Source: Aquibacillus sediminis
GTDB taxonomy: Bacteria; Bacillota; Bacilli; Bacillales; Amphibacillaceae
Direction: 5' to 3'
NCBI RefSeq assembly: GCF_005870085.1
Contig: NZ_SZNM01000017.1
Coordinates: forward strand, 1 to 64,000
DNA length: 64,000 bases
The position numbers were made by a program, and so were the translations under genes. Positions within the stretch are counted from its first letter, which is position 1. Each line of letters begins with the position of its first letter. This document shows, one piece after another, positions 8,804 through 19,320 of this stretch. The notes below the pieces were generated by a model. That model was given only the letters and a program-made list of their open reading frames with translations, was not told the DNA's origin and did no database searches.

Positions 8804-9784
8804 TTAAGGTAACAATTTTTGATAAAAAACTCTTTTTGCATCTATATTCTTCCTAACACCTGAATTGTTATCTCTATTTGGGGGAAGTTCTTCTTTTTCA
8901 AGATTTATTAATTTCTCTTCAGCAAAGCTTTCTAACTCTTCTTCACTATAAAGGGGCGTATAATTTAAAACACGCATCTCTCGGTAGCATATTTTTTCAA
9001 TGCATTGTATTTCTTCCTTATTAAGTTCTTCTTTGAACTTTTCTTTATTATTATTAATTATACCTTTTGATAAATTACTCCATGCATCATTATTATTTGC
9101 ATTTACCTTAGTTAGATCATCATGATGATAATTCAACATATTATTATCAAATTTGAGTCCTGAAAATTGGCAGACTCTTCTTAATTCTTTTTCCGAGTTA
9201 GAGATTAAATCTTCATACTTAATTAGTAGCCCTTTATTTATTGCCTGTAAAGCAGTAAAGTCCTTTAAAAAGTTAATTTGATCTTTCTTCCACTGTCTTG
9301 CGCCAGCTATCACTCCACCTTTATGGATTTTACTTTTCTTCCACGAAAGTGCCATATCTCTAGGATCTCTAACTTGATATATATACTTAGCGTTAGGAAA
9401 GTTTATCAGAAGAAATGATAGAAATTCATATAGGTGATTTTCTTTTATAAACACATGTTTTTTCCCATTAGCCTTTGCTTCTTCCATAAATAAATTTTCT
9501 AATAATGACACAATATCTCCTTGCGGTGCTAATCTTTTTAACCTTGCCATATCTATATGTGTTTTCCATATAGAAAAGTTCACATTGATTAACCGCTCTA
9601 TATCGGTTAGCAATTCAACCCAGTTATGTTCTTTTGATAAATCTTTATATCGAAATAAGTTCCTAACAACAGGATTAATGATATGTTTTGTAGAAGGACC
9701 ACACACATCTGAATGAGCATTAACCATTTTAGTTATTAAATTGCTCCCTGCCCTTTCGGAGCACATTAAAAAAAACATAGACAC
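8804..9784 (-). CDS. Sulfotransferase-family protein 1
   Basis: A 326-aa PAPS-dependent sulfotransferase-like protein. The 5'-phosphosulfate loop is FFLMCSERAGSNLITKMV (ERAGSN at 10-15), placed at the extreme N-terminus as in cytosolic carbohydrate sulfotransferases, and the 3'-phosphate site is VRDPRDMALSWKK (138-150). GTG at 9784 is chosen as start because AAGGATGG lies 9 bp upstream; the ATG two codons later is an alternative. There is no signal peptide, so it should act in the cytosol on a nucleotide- or lipid-linked sugar. It directly precedes cysD. The acceptor cannot be read from the sequence. Confidence 0.85.
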   Translation of the reverse strand: MSMFFLMCSERAGSNLITKMVNAHSDVCGPSTKHIINPVVRNLFRYKDLSKEHNWVELLTDIERLINVNFSIWKTHIDMARLKRLAPQGDIVSLLENLFMEEAKANGKKHVFIKENHLYEFLSFLLINFPNAKYIYQVRDPRDMALSWKKSKIHKGGVIAGARQWKKDQINFLKDFTALQAINKGLLIKYEDLISNSEKELRRVCQFSGLKFDNNMLNYHHDDLTKVNANNNDAWSNLSKGIINNNKEKFKEELNKEEIQCIEKICYREMRVLNYTPLYSEEELESFAEEKLINLEKEELPPNRDNNSGVRKNIDAKRVFYQKLLP

Positions 9785-9884
9785 TATTTCATTCCATCCT
9801 TTCTAGAGTAAAACTAAACAAAATAATATTTATTATATAAGGGGGTAACAAAAATGTTCAGAAGGCCCAATACAATAAACTTTA

Positions 9885-9920
9885 TTTAGAATGGTTTTAT
9901 TCTCAAAACATCATTCTAAA
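9885..9920 (-). terminator. Stem-loop between two sulfotransferase genes
   Basis: TTTAGAATG (9885-9893) and CATTCTAAA (9912-9920) form a 9-bp stem in the 211-bp gap upstream of sulfotransferase 1. The flank on the minus strand is A/T-rich (TAAAGTTTATT) but has no clean T-run, so it may be a weak terminator or an RNA-stabilising stem. Confidence 0.4.
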
Positions 9921-9995
9921 GTATTATCCTACAGTGATATGGTGATGTATCGTTAGTTTTCACTTTGTAAACACCTGTTCTACTAAATTATTAAG

Positions 9996-10808
9996 TTATA
10001 AAAACTGCTCTAACTCTGTACCTTTTATGTCTTGGTAAACTTTATTTACAATACTCCCATTTAAATCATTTTTCCAATCATTAACATCCTTTTTCCCTTT
10101 AAATACACTATAAACATCTTTTTGTTTAATTTTCGTAGAGTCTTTAATAAAATTACTAGTTTGGCTTGTATAATCTAAGCCAAAAAAGTCAAATATTTTC
10201 TCTGACATATCTACTGGATTTTTAACTAAATTCTCATATTTCACTAAAAATACTCGTTCTTTATGTTGACGTTTCATCTCTAAAAATAATTTGGTTGCCT
10301 CTTTCCACTTATGAAAGCCATAATATTCCTCTGGACGAAAGTTGTTCTTATTCTGTCCAAATTCCCACTGTTCATCAAAATTCCATTCACTACTGAATTC
10401 TCTAGGTGCATTCTTCCATGATTTCAAAGAGCCGCATGGGTTTCTTACAATAAGTAAGCATTTCAAATCACTTACATTGTTTAATAAGTGAGGAATTAAA
10501 AAGTGGTACCTAACCATTTTTGTAACTAACCTATCTGGATATTCATTTTTTTCCAAAAACGTAGGGTGTATCCCAATATTCTTCTGTTTTGTTTGATCTA
10601 AAAAGTCATCATACTTTTTATACAACTCTTTATAAAAGTTATATATATCATCTTTTGAACTTTGTAAATTTATCCTATCTTTGTAAGCATAGGAAAACAA
10701 TGGCTGATATTTATATCTTACCTCCGGCGAACTATCTAAAATTTGACCTAACCAAGTGGTACCTGACCTAGGAACACCATGGATTGATATTATTTCTTTA
10801 AAATTCAT
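9996..10808 (-). CDS. Sulfotransferase-family protein 2
   Basis: The 270-aa protein has a canonical PAPS-binding N-terminus, ISIHGVPRSGTTWLGQILDS (PRSGTTW at 13-19), and a 3'-phosphate segment LIVRNPCGSLKSWKN (RNPCGSLKS at 122-130). The ATG at 10808 is preferred over one six codons upstream because GGAGG lies 7 bp before it and the upstream ATG overlaps that site. It is cytosolic, with no membrane segment. It lies 42 bp after the WbqC-like gene on the same strand and is likely part of the same transcript. Its low GC content matches the central part of the locus rather than the cys genes. Confidence 0.85.
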   Translation of the reverse strand: MNFKEIISIHGVPRSGTTWLGQILDSSPEVRYKYQPLFSYAYKDRINLQSSKDDIYNFYKELYKKYDDFLDQTKQKNIGIHPTFLEKNEYPDRLVTKMVRYHFLIPHLLNNVSDLKCLLIVRNPCGSLKSWKNAPREFSSEWNFDEQWEFGQNKNNFRPEEYYGFHKWKEATKLFLEMKRQHKERVFLVKYENLVKNPVDMSEKIFDFFGLDYTSQTSNFIKDSTKIKQKDVYSVFKGKKDVNDWKNDLNGSIVNKVYQDIKGTELEQFL

Positions 10809-10850
10809 TTTAAACCTCCAATCCAATATAGCTATAATAATATAGGAAAT

Positions 10851-11561
10851 TCAAACTAACTCATACTGAGCCAGAAGACTTCTAATTTCTTCCTTTGAAT
10901 TAAACATTAGTACATCTATGATTGATAAATTCGGAACAAAGTTAGGATTGTTTTGTTTATATGAAATTGATTTAGTTTTTAAAAAGTTTAAATCAATTCC
11001 ATTACCCAAAAAGTATTCTTTTGAATATAATTCCTCACCACCGATTGCATTAATATAGTGAGAGCTTCCTAGTTCTAAATTTATATTCAATATGCGCTCT
11101 TGTCCTTTCAAGCCTTTAATGGAATTGAGTTCTGATGACTTAATAAATTTAACATTTACATTCATATAATCACACAATAACCGAATAGTTCTTTCATTAA
11201 TTTGGGCAACATTATACTTTTCCACATTAACATCTAAGCACTCACGTAATAGATTATATATTTCACTAAAGTTATCAGTATTATTTTTGTATGACCTTTC
11301 TATTGTTTTCAAAAAACTATCCCTCTCATGGTAAAAGTTTTCAGTGAAATATCTCTCATTGATATTGTATTGTCTGGGAGCTTTTTTTACACTAAATGTA
11401 AATAGATGTTCCTTTTGATTTACTAAAATTTTATTCCTATTAATAAACCCCCTCTGTATATATTGCACATCATCATAGACTACGAATTTATCAACAGCAT
11501 GAATCAACTGGAAATAACCAATATAAGGAAATAAATAAGGTTGCATAATTGCTAATTTCAT
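10851..11561 (-). CDS. WbqC-like family protein
   Basis: The 236-aa protein opens with the family signature MKLAIMQPYLFPYIGYFQLI followed by AVDKFVVYDDVQYIQRGFINRNKI, which identifies the WbqC-like family. These proteins sit beside DegT-type aminotransferases in O-antigen loci, and an acyl or aminoacyl transfer to amino-sugars has been suggested, but I know of no settled biochemistry. The neighbourhood (DegT aminotransferase plus RfbA/RfbB) fits modification of a 4-amino-4,6-dideoxyhexose. The start has AGGAG 9 bp upstream. Confidence 0.8.
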   Translation of the reverse strand: MKLAIMQPYLFPYIGYFQLIHAVDKFVVYDDVQYIQRGFINRNKILVNQKEHLFTFSVKKAPRQYNINERYFTENFYHERDSFLKTIERSYKNNTDNFSEIYNLLRECLDVNVEKYNVAQINERTIRLLCDYMNVNVKFIKSSELNSIKGLKGQERILNINLELGSSHYINAIGGEELYSKEYFLGNGIDLNFLKTKSISYKQNNPNFVPNLSIIDVLMFNSKEEIRSLLAQYELV

Positions 11562-11614
11562 TTAATTGCACTCCTAAAATATTAAAATCATCTTTCTCTT
11601 ATTAAACTTTTATA

Positions 11615-12601
11615 TTAATCTCTAAGATTCCCATTAATAGGTTTTTCCCACCAATCTTTATTATTTAAGTACCAGTTTATCGTTTGCTTAATTCCTAAGT
11701 TAAAGTTATATTTTGGTTTCCAACCTAACAATTCTAATTTGGTTGGATCAATTGCATACCGTTTATCATGGCCCAAACGGTCTTCTACAAATTCAATTAG
11801 TTTATCAGACTTATCTAATGATTTAATAATCGTTAGTACAACTTCAAGATTAGTTTTTTCATTATGTCCACCTACATTGTAGACCTCACCATCAATTCCT
11901 TCATGCATAACTAGTTCAATGGCAGAACAGTGATCATACACATGTAACCAATCACGGATATTTTTCCCATTACCATACACTGGGACCGTTTCATCATTTA
12001 ACACTCTTGAAATTGTTAGAGGTATTAATTTTTCTGGAAAATGATATGGTCCATAATTGTTTGAACATCTTGTTATATTTACCGGTAATCCATAAGTTTC
12101 ATGATAGGAACGTACTAATAAATCAGAGGATGCTTTACTAGCACTATAAGGACTATTCGGTTGTAATGGTGTTTCTTCTGTGAAGAATGTATTTGGATCA
12201 AAATCAAGTTCTCCATATACCTCATCTGTAGAAATATGCACAAATTTTTTAACATTAACTTCCTTGGAAGCATCAAGTAGAACTTGGGTCCCCATTACGT
12301 TTGAACGAATAAATATCTCTGGATCACTAATAGACCTATCTACATGACTTTCTGCTGCAAAGTGTATAACATAATCAAAATTCTTCTCTTTAAAAAGTGG
12401 CATAATGATCTCACGATCAGCAATATCAGCTTTAATAAAGTGATAATTGTCTTTATTTTCAATAGCTTCATGTTTAGTTAAATCTCCAGCGTATGTTAAT
12501 AAATCTAAATTATAGAAATCATAATTAGGATATTTATTCACCATATATTGAACAAAGTTACCGCCGATAAATCCAGCTCCACCAGTAATTAAAACTTTCA
12601 T
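11615..12601 (-). CDS. rfbB: dTDP-glucose 4,6-dehydratase RfbB
   Basis: An extended short-chain dehydrogenase that converts dTDP-glucose to dTDP-4-keto-6-deoxyglucose. The NAD-binding GGAGFIG (7-13), the active-site TDE (125-127) and YSASK (152-156) are all visible, along with [14 protein letters not shown]. Length (328 aa) is normal. Its ATG overlaps the rfbA stop by 4 bp. No RfbC or RfbD is present, so the keto-sugar is more likely aminated by the DegT-type enzyme of the locus than turned into rhamnose. Confidence 0.95.
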   Translation of the reverse strand: MKVLITGGAGFIGGNFVQYMVNKYPNYDFYNLDLLTYAGDLTKHEAIENKDNYHFIKADIADREIIMPLFKEKNFDYVIHFAAESHVDRSISDPEIFIRSNVMGTQVLLDASKEVNVKKFVHISTDEVYGELDFDPNTFFTEETPLQPNSPYSASKASSDLLVRSYHETYGLPVNITRCSNNYGPYHFPEKLIPLTISRVLNDETVPVYGNGKNIRDWLHVYDHCSAIELVMHEGIDGEVYNVGGHNEKTNLEVVLTIIKSLDKSDKLIEFVEDRLGHDKRYAIDPTKLELLGWKPKYNFNLGIKQTINWYLNNKDWWEKPINGNLRD

Positions 12602-13482
12602 AAACGAATACCTTCCTCATTATTTATAGTATCCATTAAATATTTGCCATAATCTGTTTTTAATAAGGGTTTTGCTAATTCTTCCAATTGGGCCCCATCA
12701 ATATAACCTTTTCGATAAGCTATTTCTTCAACACACGCAATGTATAACCCTTGACGTTTCTGGACAGCTTCTACAAAGTTAGATGCCTCAAGTAAGGCTT
12801 CATGAGTTCCAGTGTCTAACCATGCTAAACCACGACCTGTTAGTTGAACCTTTAGTTTCTTCTCTTTTAAATATTGATCTATTACAGATGTTATTTCTAA
12901 TTCCCCTCTAGAAGACGGTTTTACATTTTTGGCATAGTTTACAACATTATTATCAAAAAAGTACAAGCCTGGAACAGCATATGATGATCTTGGATTTTTA
13001 GGTTTCTCTTCAATTGATATAGCATTTCTATTTTCATCCACTTCAACCACACCATATGCTCTCGGGTCATTTACAAAGCAACCAAAAATTAATCCACCTT
13101 CTTCAAGAGAAGCTGCTTTCTTCAACTGATTACTAAAATTAGATCCATAAAATACATTATCACCTAGAATTAACGCTACATTATCATCACCAATGAATTC
13201 TTCCCCAATAATAAAAGCTTCGGCTAACCCATTCGGTTCATCTTGGATAATATATTCTAACGACATCCCCAAATGTTTGCCATTGCCTAATAACTCTTGA
13301 AAAATAGGCAAATCACGTTTCGTTGAAATTATTAGCACTTCACGAATTCCAGCTAACATTAAGACGGACAAAGGATAATAAATCATAGGCTTATCATAGA
13401 TAGGCAGAATTTGTTTGGAAACTGATTTTGTTAAAGGATATAATCTAGTACCAGAGCCACCTGCAAGAATGATTGCTTTCAT
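12598..13482 (-). CDS. rfbA: Glucose-1-phosphate thymidylyltransferase RfbA
   Basis: This nucleotidyltransferase makes dTDP-glucose from glucose-1-phosphate and dTTP. The N-terminal signature [20 protein letters not shown], the LGDNVFYG metal/sugar loop and [19 protein letters not shown] are intact, and the 294-aa length is typical. The ATG overlaps the aminotransferase stop by one base (TAATG), a sign of translational coupling. It supplies the substrate for RfbB. Confidence 0.95.
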   Translation of the reverse strand: MKAIILAGGSGTRLYPLTKSVSKQILPIYDKPMIYYPLSVLMLAGIREVLIISTKRDLPIFQELLGNGKHLGMSLEYIIQDEPNGLAEAFIIGEEFIGDDNVALILGDNVFYGSNFSNQLKKAASLEEGGLIFGCFVNDPRAYGVVEVDENRNAISIEEKPKNPRSSYAVPGLYFFDNNVVNYAKNVKPSSRGELEITSVIDQYLKEKKLKVQLTGRGLAWLDTGTHEALLEASNFVEAVQKRQGLYIACVEEIAYRKGYIDGAQLEELAKPLLKTDYGKYLMDTINNEEGIRL

Positions 13483-14615
13483 TATGTCAGGCTCCTTTCA
13501 TGAATATATTTAATAACTTCACATATCTTATATACATCATCATTTGATAATTCACCATAATAAGGCATTGCTAAAACCTTCTGAACGGTCTCTTCAGCAA
13601 CAGGTAAATGATGAGTTGACTCTAAATGTTTATACCACCGAAATGAACTACAAAGAGGGTGAAAGTACTTTCTTGTAAAAATATTGAATTCTTTTAATTT
13701 ATCAAACAGTTTGTCACGACTAATACCAAATGACTCTTCTTCAATCTCAATAGTAAAGTACTGATAACTACTTTCTACTCCTTTGTTTTTTGTAATAATT
13801 CTAATTCCAGGAATATCTTTTAAATTTTCTTCATATAATAACCTAACCCGTTCACGTTGCACTCTTTCTTCTGGTACAATATTCAACACTTCTAATCCAA
13901 CGGAAGCTTGTATTTCATTTAACTTAGCATTTAATCCTGATCGCTCAACTTCACCGTTTTGGTTTAAACCAAAATTTTTCAATTGATTTAGTTTTTCTTT
14001 TAACCTATCATTTTTAAAGACAACTGCTCCACCCTCAATAGTATTGAATAACTTTGTTGCATGAAAACTAAACATTGTCATATCTCCATACGATGAAATT
14101 GATTTATTATTTAATTTAGAACCAAAAACATGTGCACCATCATAAATAATCTTTAATTTATATTTATCTGCAATTTCTTGAATTGTTATTACATCACAAA
14201 AATTACCAAATACATGGACAGGTAATATTGCAGTTGTTTTATCTGTAATTAAACCTTCAATTTTATTGGCATCAATACACAATGTATCTGGATCTATATC
14301 GCAAAATACAGGCGTAATACCTAACCAATCTAACACTTCTGTTGTAGCAGGAAAGGTAAAAGGTGTAGTTATGACTTCCCCTTTTATTCCCAGCGCTTTA
14401 AGTCCTAGGAGTAATGCGAGCGTTCCATTATTAAACAAAGAAACATTTTCTGCTTCCAAATAATCTTTTAAAGAGTTTTCTAGTTCTTTACTTTTGGGTC
14501 CGTTATTCGTTATCCAATGACTTTGCCATACCTCTTCTAATTGGTTATTAACTTTAGTCAAATCTGGCAATAATGGTCTAGTAACTAAAATAGGTTCTGT
14601 AAATCTATTTAACAC
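13482..14615 (-). CDS. DegT/DnrJ/EryC1 aminotransferase, VioA-like
   Basis: A PLP-dependent sugar aminotransferase of 377 aa. It shows [49 protein letters not shown], the DGAH Asp and the Schiff-base lysine in SFHATKLFN (K188). The N-terminal pattern resembles VioA, which makes dTDP-4-amino-4,6-dideoxy-D-glucose from the RfbB product, so a viosamine-type sugar is my best guess; an epimeric 4-amino sugar cannot be excluded. The GTG start follows GGAGAAG, and the preceding sulfotransferase stop (TAG) overlaps it by one base. Confidence 0.88.
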   Translation of the reverse strand: MLNRFTEPILVTRPLLPDLTKVNNQLEEVWQSHWITNNGPKSKELENSLKDYLEAENVSLFNNGTLALLLGLKALGIKGEVITTPFTFPATTEVLDWLGITPVFCDIDPDTLCIDANKIEGLITDKTTAILPVHVFGNFCDVITIQEIADKYKLKIIYDGAHVFGSKLNNKSISSYGDMTMFSFHATKLFNTIEGGAVVFKNDRLKEKLNQLKNFGLNQNGEVERSGLNAKLNEIQASVGLEVLNIVPEERVQRERVRLLYEENLKDIPGIRIITKNKGVESSYQYFTIEIEEESFGISRDKLFDKLKEFNIFTRKYFHPLCSSFRWYKHLESTHHLPVAEETVQKVLAMPYYGELSNDDVYKICEVIKYIHERSLT

Positions 14616-15325
14616 TATAACTTCTCCTTAACTTTTCTTAACACATTTCTCACAAAAAATTTTGGTTTGTTTTGCTTCGTAGAAATATCTGATGTTTTAT
14701 TTTCCCATGGAAAGTCATCATATTGAGGTTCGACTTTTAAAAACTCACAGAACTTCTGATAAGACCCCTTATCAGCAACATTCAATACCAATAAATCCCT
14801 TGGTCTATCTTTGAACCATTCCTTAACTTCAAGGCTATGCTTCAGATAATTGTCTATCATAGTTTCTTTATCATAAGTGTTTTCGCCAGTTATCCCATGG
14901 ATATGTTTGTGTGTTAACCAAGGTCGTCCTTTAAAAATGTAGGTAGCATTCATTAAATCCTTCTTGGTAGGAATTCTATGTCCATCAGCAAACTTTTTTG
15001 AATGAAACTTGGTTATAGAATTATACCATTGTTCTGCACTATCTCTTTCTGTTAGAATAAATTTACTTCCTGGAAATGCTTTATCTAAATATTTATAGGT
15101 GTCAGGCCAACTAAAAGGGACATCTTGAAACACATTCGCTGTATTACAATAATCTATAATTGTGTCAAAATCATTTTCTATATAGTTTACAAATAATTTT
15201 TCTGCTTCTCTTTGATTTCCGACTTTAAACCCCAAATCTTCAAAAGCTCTTTTTAAAGATGTTGTACCAGTTTTATTTCTACCTATACAAAAGACTTTTT
15301 GAGACAAATTTACCATCCCTTTCAT
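14615..15325 (-). CDS. Sulfotransferase-family protein 3
   Basis: The 236-aa protein belongs to a sulfotransferase branch with the PAPS loop written FCIGRNKTGTTSLKRAF (GRNKTGTTS at 15-23) and a 3'-phosphate site FILTERDSAEQWYN. I choose the ATG at 15325 because it overlaps the flippase stop by one base (TAATG); a frame extension to 15373 lies inside that gene. It is coupled by a one-base overlap to the aminotransferase gene downstream. The end is basic (KVREKEK-like lysine-rich tail). Three divergent sulfotransferases in one locus suggest sulfation at several positions. Confidence 0.82.
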   Translation of the reverse strand: MKGMVNLSQKVFCIGRNKTGTTSLKRAFEDLGFKVGNQREAEKLFVNYIENDFDTIIDYCNTANVFQDVPFSWPDTYKYLDKAFPGSKFILTERDSAEQWYNSITKFHSKKFADGHRIPTKKDLMNATYIFKGRPWLTHKHIHGITGENTYDKETMIDNYLKHSLEVKEWFKDRPRDLLVLNVADKGSYQKFCEFLKVEPQYDDFPWENKTSDISTKQNKPKFFVRNVLRKVKEKL

Positions 15326-16779
15326 TATTTCCTTATATCTCTGATTAATCGCAAAGTACTTTTCAACTCCCATCTATTGATCACAAGGCTAATGCCTATG
15401 TAAACTATAGATCCAATAAACATTAATAAAAACATTAACATAAATTCATTTATATCTATTTGTATTCTCAAAACATTCATTACTATAAACACAACTATTA
15501 CACTTATAAATAGCTTTATTAAATGGTATAGTTGATCACTAATTTTATATGTTATTTGTTTGCTTGTAACAGAGATATGAATTAACAAGGCAAAACAAGA
15601 ATTTAGTATTGCTACAACAATTAATCCTTCTATTTCTGTTCTTAAAGTAATGGCCATTCCTAAAGATAAAAATAATATAACCGTTTTGATAATAGACAGT
15701 AACAAAAATATATCTGTTCTACCAATTACTTTTAAAATATTCAGATTTAAAGATTGAATTGGATAAAACAAACCAACAATACATAATAATTGAAAATATT
15801 GCACTGAAGGCTCCCACTGCTCTCCTAACAATAATGGAATTAATATTGGAGATATTGCAGCTAGAATTGTAATTAAAGGAAAATGAATGAAAGCAGTACT
15901 TCTAATTAACCGTATATAATTCAAAGATAATTTATCGTTATCATCTTTGGATTTGCTTAATAATGGATATGAAACTCTTTGTAAGGCTTGCGATAAAGAT
16001 TTTGAACTCACATCTCGCAATTTTAAAGCATTTGTATAATAACCTAATTGCGCCACAGGATATAATTTTCCTATTATTACTTGATAAATATTTTGTCGCA
16101 CTACATTTATTAGGCTTGAAAGTAATAACTTATATCCAAAATTAAAGTAACGTTTGAATAAGACAACATCAAAAACCCATGATGGAATCCACCTATTATA
16201 TACCAATAATAGAGTCATAGTTATAAATTGCATCGTAACCTGTTGCGCTACTAAACTCCATACCCCAGAGCCACAAAGGGCTAAAACAATTGCTACAACA
16301 CCTGATGTAAAACTGGCTATAATAGATATCTTGGTTTGAGTTTTAAAGTCAATTTTTCGAACTAACATTACGCGCTGAATAACAGACACAGCATTAATAA
16401 TAACGACTAGCATTAATACACGTAATACTTCTACGATTACTGGCTCATTATAAAATTCAGCAATGAATGGCGAGGTGAAAAATATAATAACATAAATTAC
16501 AATCGATACAGATAGGTTAAAGAAAAAGACAGTAGAGTAGTCTCGTTGTCCTAACTCTTTTTCTCTGATTAATGCTTGATCTAATCCACTCTGTACTAGT
16601 GATGTTGAGAAGGCTATGAATATGGTTATCATACCTATTAGACCGAAATGTTCCGGAAGTAATAGCCTAGCTAGAAAGATTTGAATAAGGAATGATATCC
16701 CTTGCTTTGATAATAATTCTGTAAAACTCCATACCAATCCAAAAATTGATGTTCTTGAACTTACATTTTCGTTACTCAT
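15325..16779 (-). CDS. Polysaccharide flippase (Wzx-like, MOP superfamily)
   Basis: The 484-aa protein has about 12-14 hydrophobic segments and starts with the usual Wzx layout, SIFGLVWSFTELLSKQGISF, with LPEHFGLIGMITIFIAF soon after; LYPVAQLGYYTNALKLRDV is a typical loop. It should translocate undecaprenyl-linked repeat units across the membrane for Wzy polymerisation. The ribosome site (GAGGGAG) is good. It lies between the glycosyltransferase genes and the sulfotransferase/amino-sugar part, so sulfation by the cytosolic sulfotransferases would have to precede flipping. Confidence 0.9.
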   Translation of the reverse strand: MSNENVSSRTSIFGLVWSFTELLSKQGISFLIQIFLARLLLPEHFGLIGMITIFIAFSTSLVQSGLDQALIREKELGQRDYSTVFFFNLSVSIVIYVIIFFTSPFIAEFYNEPVIVEVLRVLMLVVIINAVSVIQRVMLVRKIDFKTQTKISIIASFTSGVVAIVLALCGSGVWSLVAQQVTMQFITMTLLLVYNRWIPSWVFDVVLFKRYFNFGYKLLLSSLINVVRQNIYQVIIGKLYPVAQLGYYTNALKLRDVSSKSLSQALQRVSYPLLSKSKDDNDKLSLNYIRLIRSTAFIHFPLITILAAISPILIPLLLGEQWEPSVQYFQLLCIVGLFYPIQSLNLNILKVIGRTDIFLLLSIIKTVILFLSLGMAITLRTEIEGLIVVAILNSCFALLIHISVTSKQITYKISDQLYHLIKLFISVIVVFIVMNVLRIQIDINEFMLMFLLMFIGSIVYIGISLVINRWELKSTLRLIRDIRK

Positions 16780-16800
16780 AATTGTTCTCCCTCAAACGAA

Positions 16801-17826
16801 TTAAGCTGCTTTTCTTATTATAAATTTTTGAGCTAATTTATAATAAAGCTTATATACAAACCTAATTATTAACCCGTGGTATGTATCAATATTTAGTTCA
16901 AGTAATTTTTGGAATATCTTAAGGTTTTCTTTGGAAGGTTTACGCATTAGCTTCATAAAACTACCTATAATGATATCCATTCTCTTTTCTTTATTTTCCA
17001 ATTGTACACCAAACCCTTTTAATGCAAATTCATTGATATCTAATAACGTCCTATATAATTTAATGGATAAATCCTTTTTATAATTACGAGCGGACCAACT
17101 ATCTCCATGCGTAACAATCCTTCTATGCACAGCCATACAATCAGTCATACAATAAATATCTCCTAGTAGTGCATACAGTACAGCATTTTTTTGGTCACCA
17201 TTTGCAGAACATTTTCTATATAATCTTATAATCTCGCTATCTAGTTCCGACCATATATTACGATAAACAACAGAAGCTGTTTGTCCTGGTAACAAAATTT
17301 TTTGCGCTTCTTTTATAGTAAAAACTTTGGGTGATGTTATTTTTTTATAGGTCTTAAATTCTAATAACATTCCATTTTCATCGACAGTATTAACGTTATG
17401 AGTAACTGCAATATACTGATTTGAGTCTAGTATATTAACTTGTTTCTGTAGTTTATATTTATCTATCCAGTAGTCGTCACCTTCACATAGAGCTATATAT
17501 TTTCCTTTAGCACGAAAAAAATTATATTCAAGATTTGGCCGTATCCCCCTAGAATATTGATTTTCAGTTTGAATAATTGGTTTTATTATGTTTGGATACT
17601 TATCATGATATTCTCTTATAATATTTGCTGTATTATCTGTTGACGCATCATCATGAACTAATATTTCAAAAGAAAAATCAGTTTCTTGCATTAAAAAACC
17701 TTCTAATGCATCCTCAATATAACGTTCATGATTATAAGTGATACAGCATATGCTGACGTGAGGAGGGGAAGTAAGTTCTCCATTCCATTTTTGTATAATT
17801 TCACTTTCTGTTTTTAATAGTCTCAT
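16801..17826 (-). CDS. Family 2 glycosyltransferase
   Basis: A GT-A-fold transferase of 341 aa. It has VSICCITYNHERYIEDALEG, LVHDDASTDNTANIIREY and the DxD-type motif ALCEGDDYW. The ATG at 17826 is preferred because GGAAGGGG lies 5-6 bp upstream; an in-frame TTG five codons earlier overlaps that site. It should add one sugar of the repeat unit on the cytosolic face. The C-terminal quarter is basic and may contact the membrane. Confidence 0.88.
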   Translation of the reverse strand: MRLLKTESEIIQKWNGELTSPPHVSICCITYNHERYIEDALEGFLMQETDFSFEILVHDDASTDNTANIIREYHDKYPNIIKPIIQTENQYSRGIRPNLEYNFFRAKGKYIALCEGDDYWIDKYKLQKQVNILDSNQYIAVTHNVNTVDENGMLLEFKTYKKITSPKVFTIKEAQKILLPGQTASVVYRNIWSELDSEIIRLYRKCSANGDQKNAVLYALLGDIYCMTDCMAVHRRIVTHGDSWSARNYKKDLSIKLYRTLLDINEFALKGFGVQLENKEKRMDIIIGSFMKLMRKPSKENLKIFQKLLELNIDTYHGLIIRFVYKLYYKLAQKFIIRKAA

Positions 17827-18052
17827 AATTACCCCTTCCAATTTCCGGTTGTTATACCTAAATATTGTATAAATATTTAGATATACAATATTTAAGACAA
17901 AAAAGTTTATTAATAAAACTATATTAGCTTTACATCTATGGTAAGAAGGTGAATGGAAACAAGGTACTCCTTGTGAATTTGGAATAATGCTATTACTTAT
18001 TCAATAAATTTATTTCAAACAAATCTTTCATATACTACCTGATAAAATTCAA

Positions 18053-19207
18053 TTATTCTTTATTAAGATTTTGGATAAAGTTTCTTGCTATTGTTTCTGG
18101 ATTAAATTGCTGAGCAGGTCTGTATTTTTCCCCTTTATCTATAATTTCTATTAATGCATTCGAAATACTTTCCTTATTATTTTCACAGAGAATAAAACGG
18201 TTAAAGTTGCTCAAGTAATCTCTTGTTTGTTCTAAATTATCCCCATCTAAAATAACTAATACTGGTTTATCTGTTGCTGCGGCATGATAAATTTTTCCTG
18301 GTATTTGAGTCCCCCTCTTATTAAGCAAACACACTAATAAATCAGCATTTCTTTCAAAATCAGAAATATCACCGCGTGGATAGACCCTAATACTCTCTGA
18401 TTGTTCTAGGTTCACATCTGAATCCCCAACTATATTAAGGTTAATATCTCTTTTTATTTTTAAGCAAGCGCTATATAATGGTAATATATCTCTTACATTG
18501 CTATGGTAGGCACCAAAGTACCCAATAGTAAATTTATTATTATCGGTCTCTCCATATATTTTTTCTTCTATATAAGGTATAGGCAAAAAACACATTTTTT
18601 CATTTAAATCGGCAAATAATTTCCTCTGTTCAGTTAAAGTAAAGGGAGAAACATATACTACTTTATCAGCTACGGATAATAACTTTTTTTCTTTATTTAA
18701 TATAAACCATTGTGGGTAAACTGACTTATTAGTAATATCTAAAGCTAATGGATCCCCCCAATACTGGATCCACTTTTTGCACTTCAATCCTTGTTTTATT
18801 AAATTTTGAACGGCTAAATGAGAACTTTTGGGATCAGAAGATGAAATTACTAGGTCATATTCGGCATTATTTAAAAGAGAGAGATCTATTTTTTTTGCAA
18901 TTGAATGAGTATAGTCATATAAGCTAAAAGCATGATAAACATTTCTTAGTATTCCTACTATTTTCTTTTTAATCTTGCCTTCGCTACTGATAACAGTATT
19001 ATATGCGGTATTGTTATGAGTTCTAATTATATTTTCTAATCCTAGACCCATCGGATCAATTGTTTTTACATGTTTGATACTTGTTGGTATAGTCAAATAA
19101 TCTACTGAATGATTTAACCCTATTAATCCTTTAACAAGTCCCAAAGTTCTTATATTTGCAGAATCATTTATTTCTATTGGCGATAGTTTTACTATAAGTA
19201 TTCTCAT
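18053..19207 (-). CDS. Glycosyltransferase, GT4-like
   Basis: The protein (384 aa from the ATG at 19207, which has GGGGAG 5 bp upstream) looks like a GT-B enzyme. The N-terminal half has MRILIVKLSPIEINDSANIR and a G-loop-like LGLVKGLIGLNHSVDYL. The C-terminal half has FTIGYFGAYHSNVRDILPLY, a Rossmann turn NIVGDSD, and a late IPGKIYHAAATDKPVLVILDG segment in the place of the usual EPFGxxxxEAMA motif. It is probably one of the repeat-unit transferases; donor and linkage cannot be inferred. Confidence 0.75.
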   Translation of the reverse strand: MRILIVKLSPIEINDSANIRTLGLVKGLIGLNHSVDYLTIPTSIKHVKTIDPMGLGLENIIRTHNNTAYNTVISSEGKIKKKIVGILRNVYHAFSLYDYTHSIAKKIDLSLLNNAEYDLVISSSDPKSSHLAVQNLIKQGLKCKKWIQYWGDPLALDITNKSVYPQWFILNKEKKLLSVADKVVYVSPFTLTEQRKLFADLNEKMCFLPIPYIEEKIYGETDNNKFTIGYFGAYHSNVRDILPLYSACLKIKRDINLNIVGDSDVNLEQSESIRVYPRGDISDFERNADLLVCLLNKRGTQIPGKIYHAAATDKPVLVILDGDNLEQTRDYLSNFNRFILCENNKESISNALIEIIDKGEKYRPAQQFNPETIARNFIQNLNKE

Positions 19208-19320
19208 AAATCTCCCCTCTTTAATCACCTCAAAGTAGGTATTCACTTTCTTACAACGACCTAAAATCACATAAGAATAGATTTATACAAAAAATATAAA
19301 AAATAAATACGAACTTCTAT

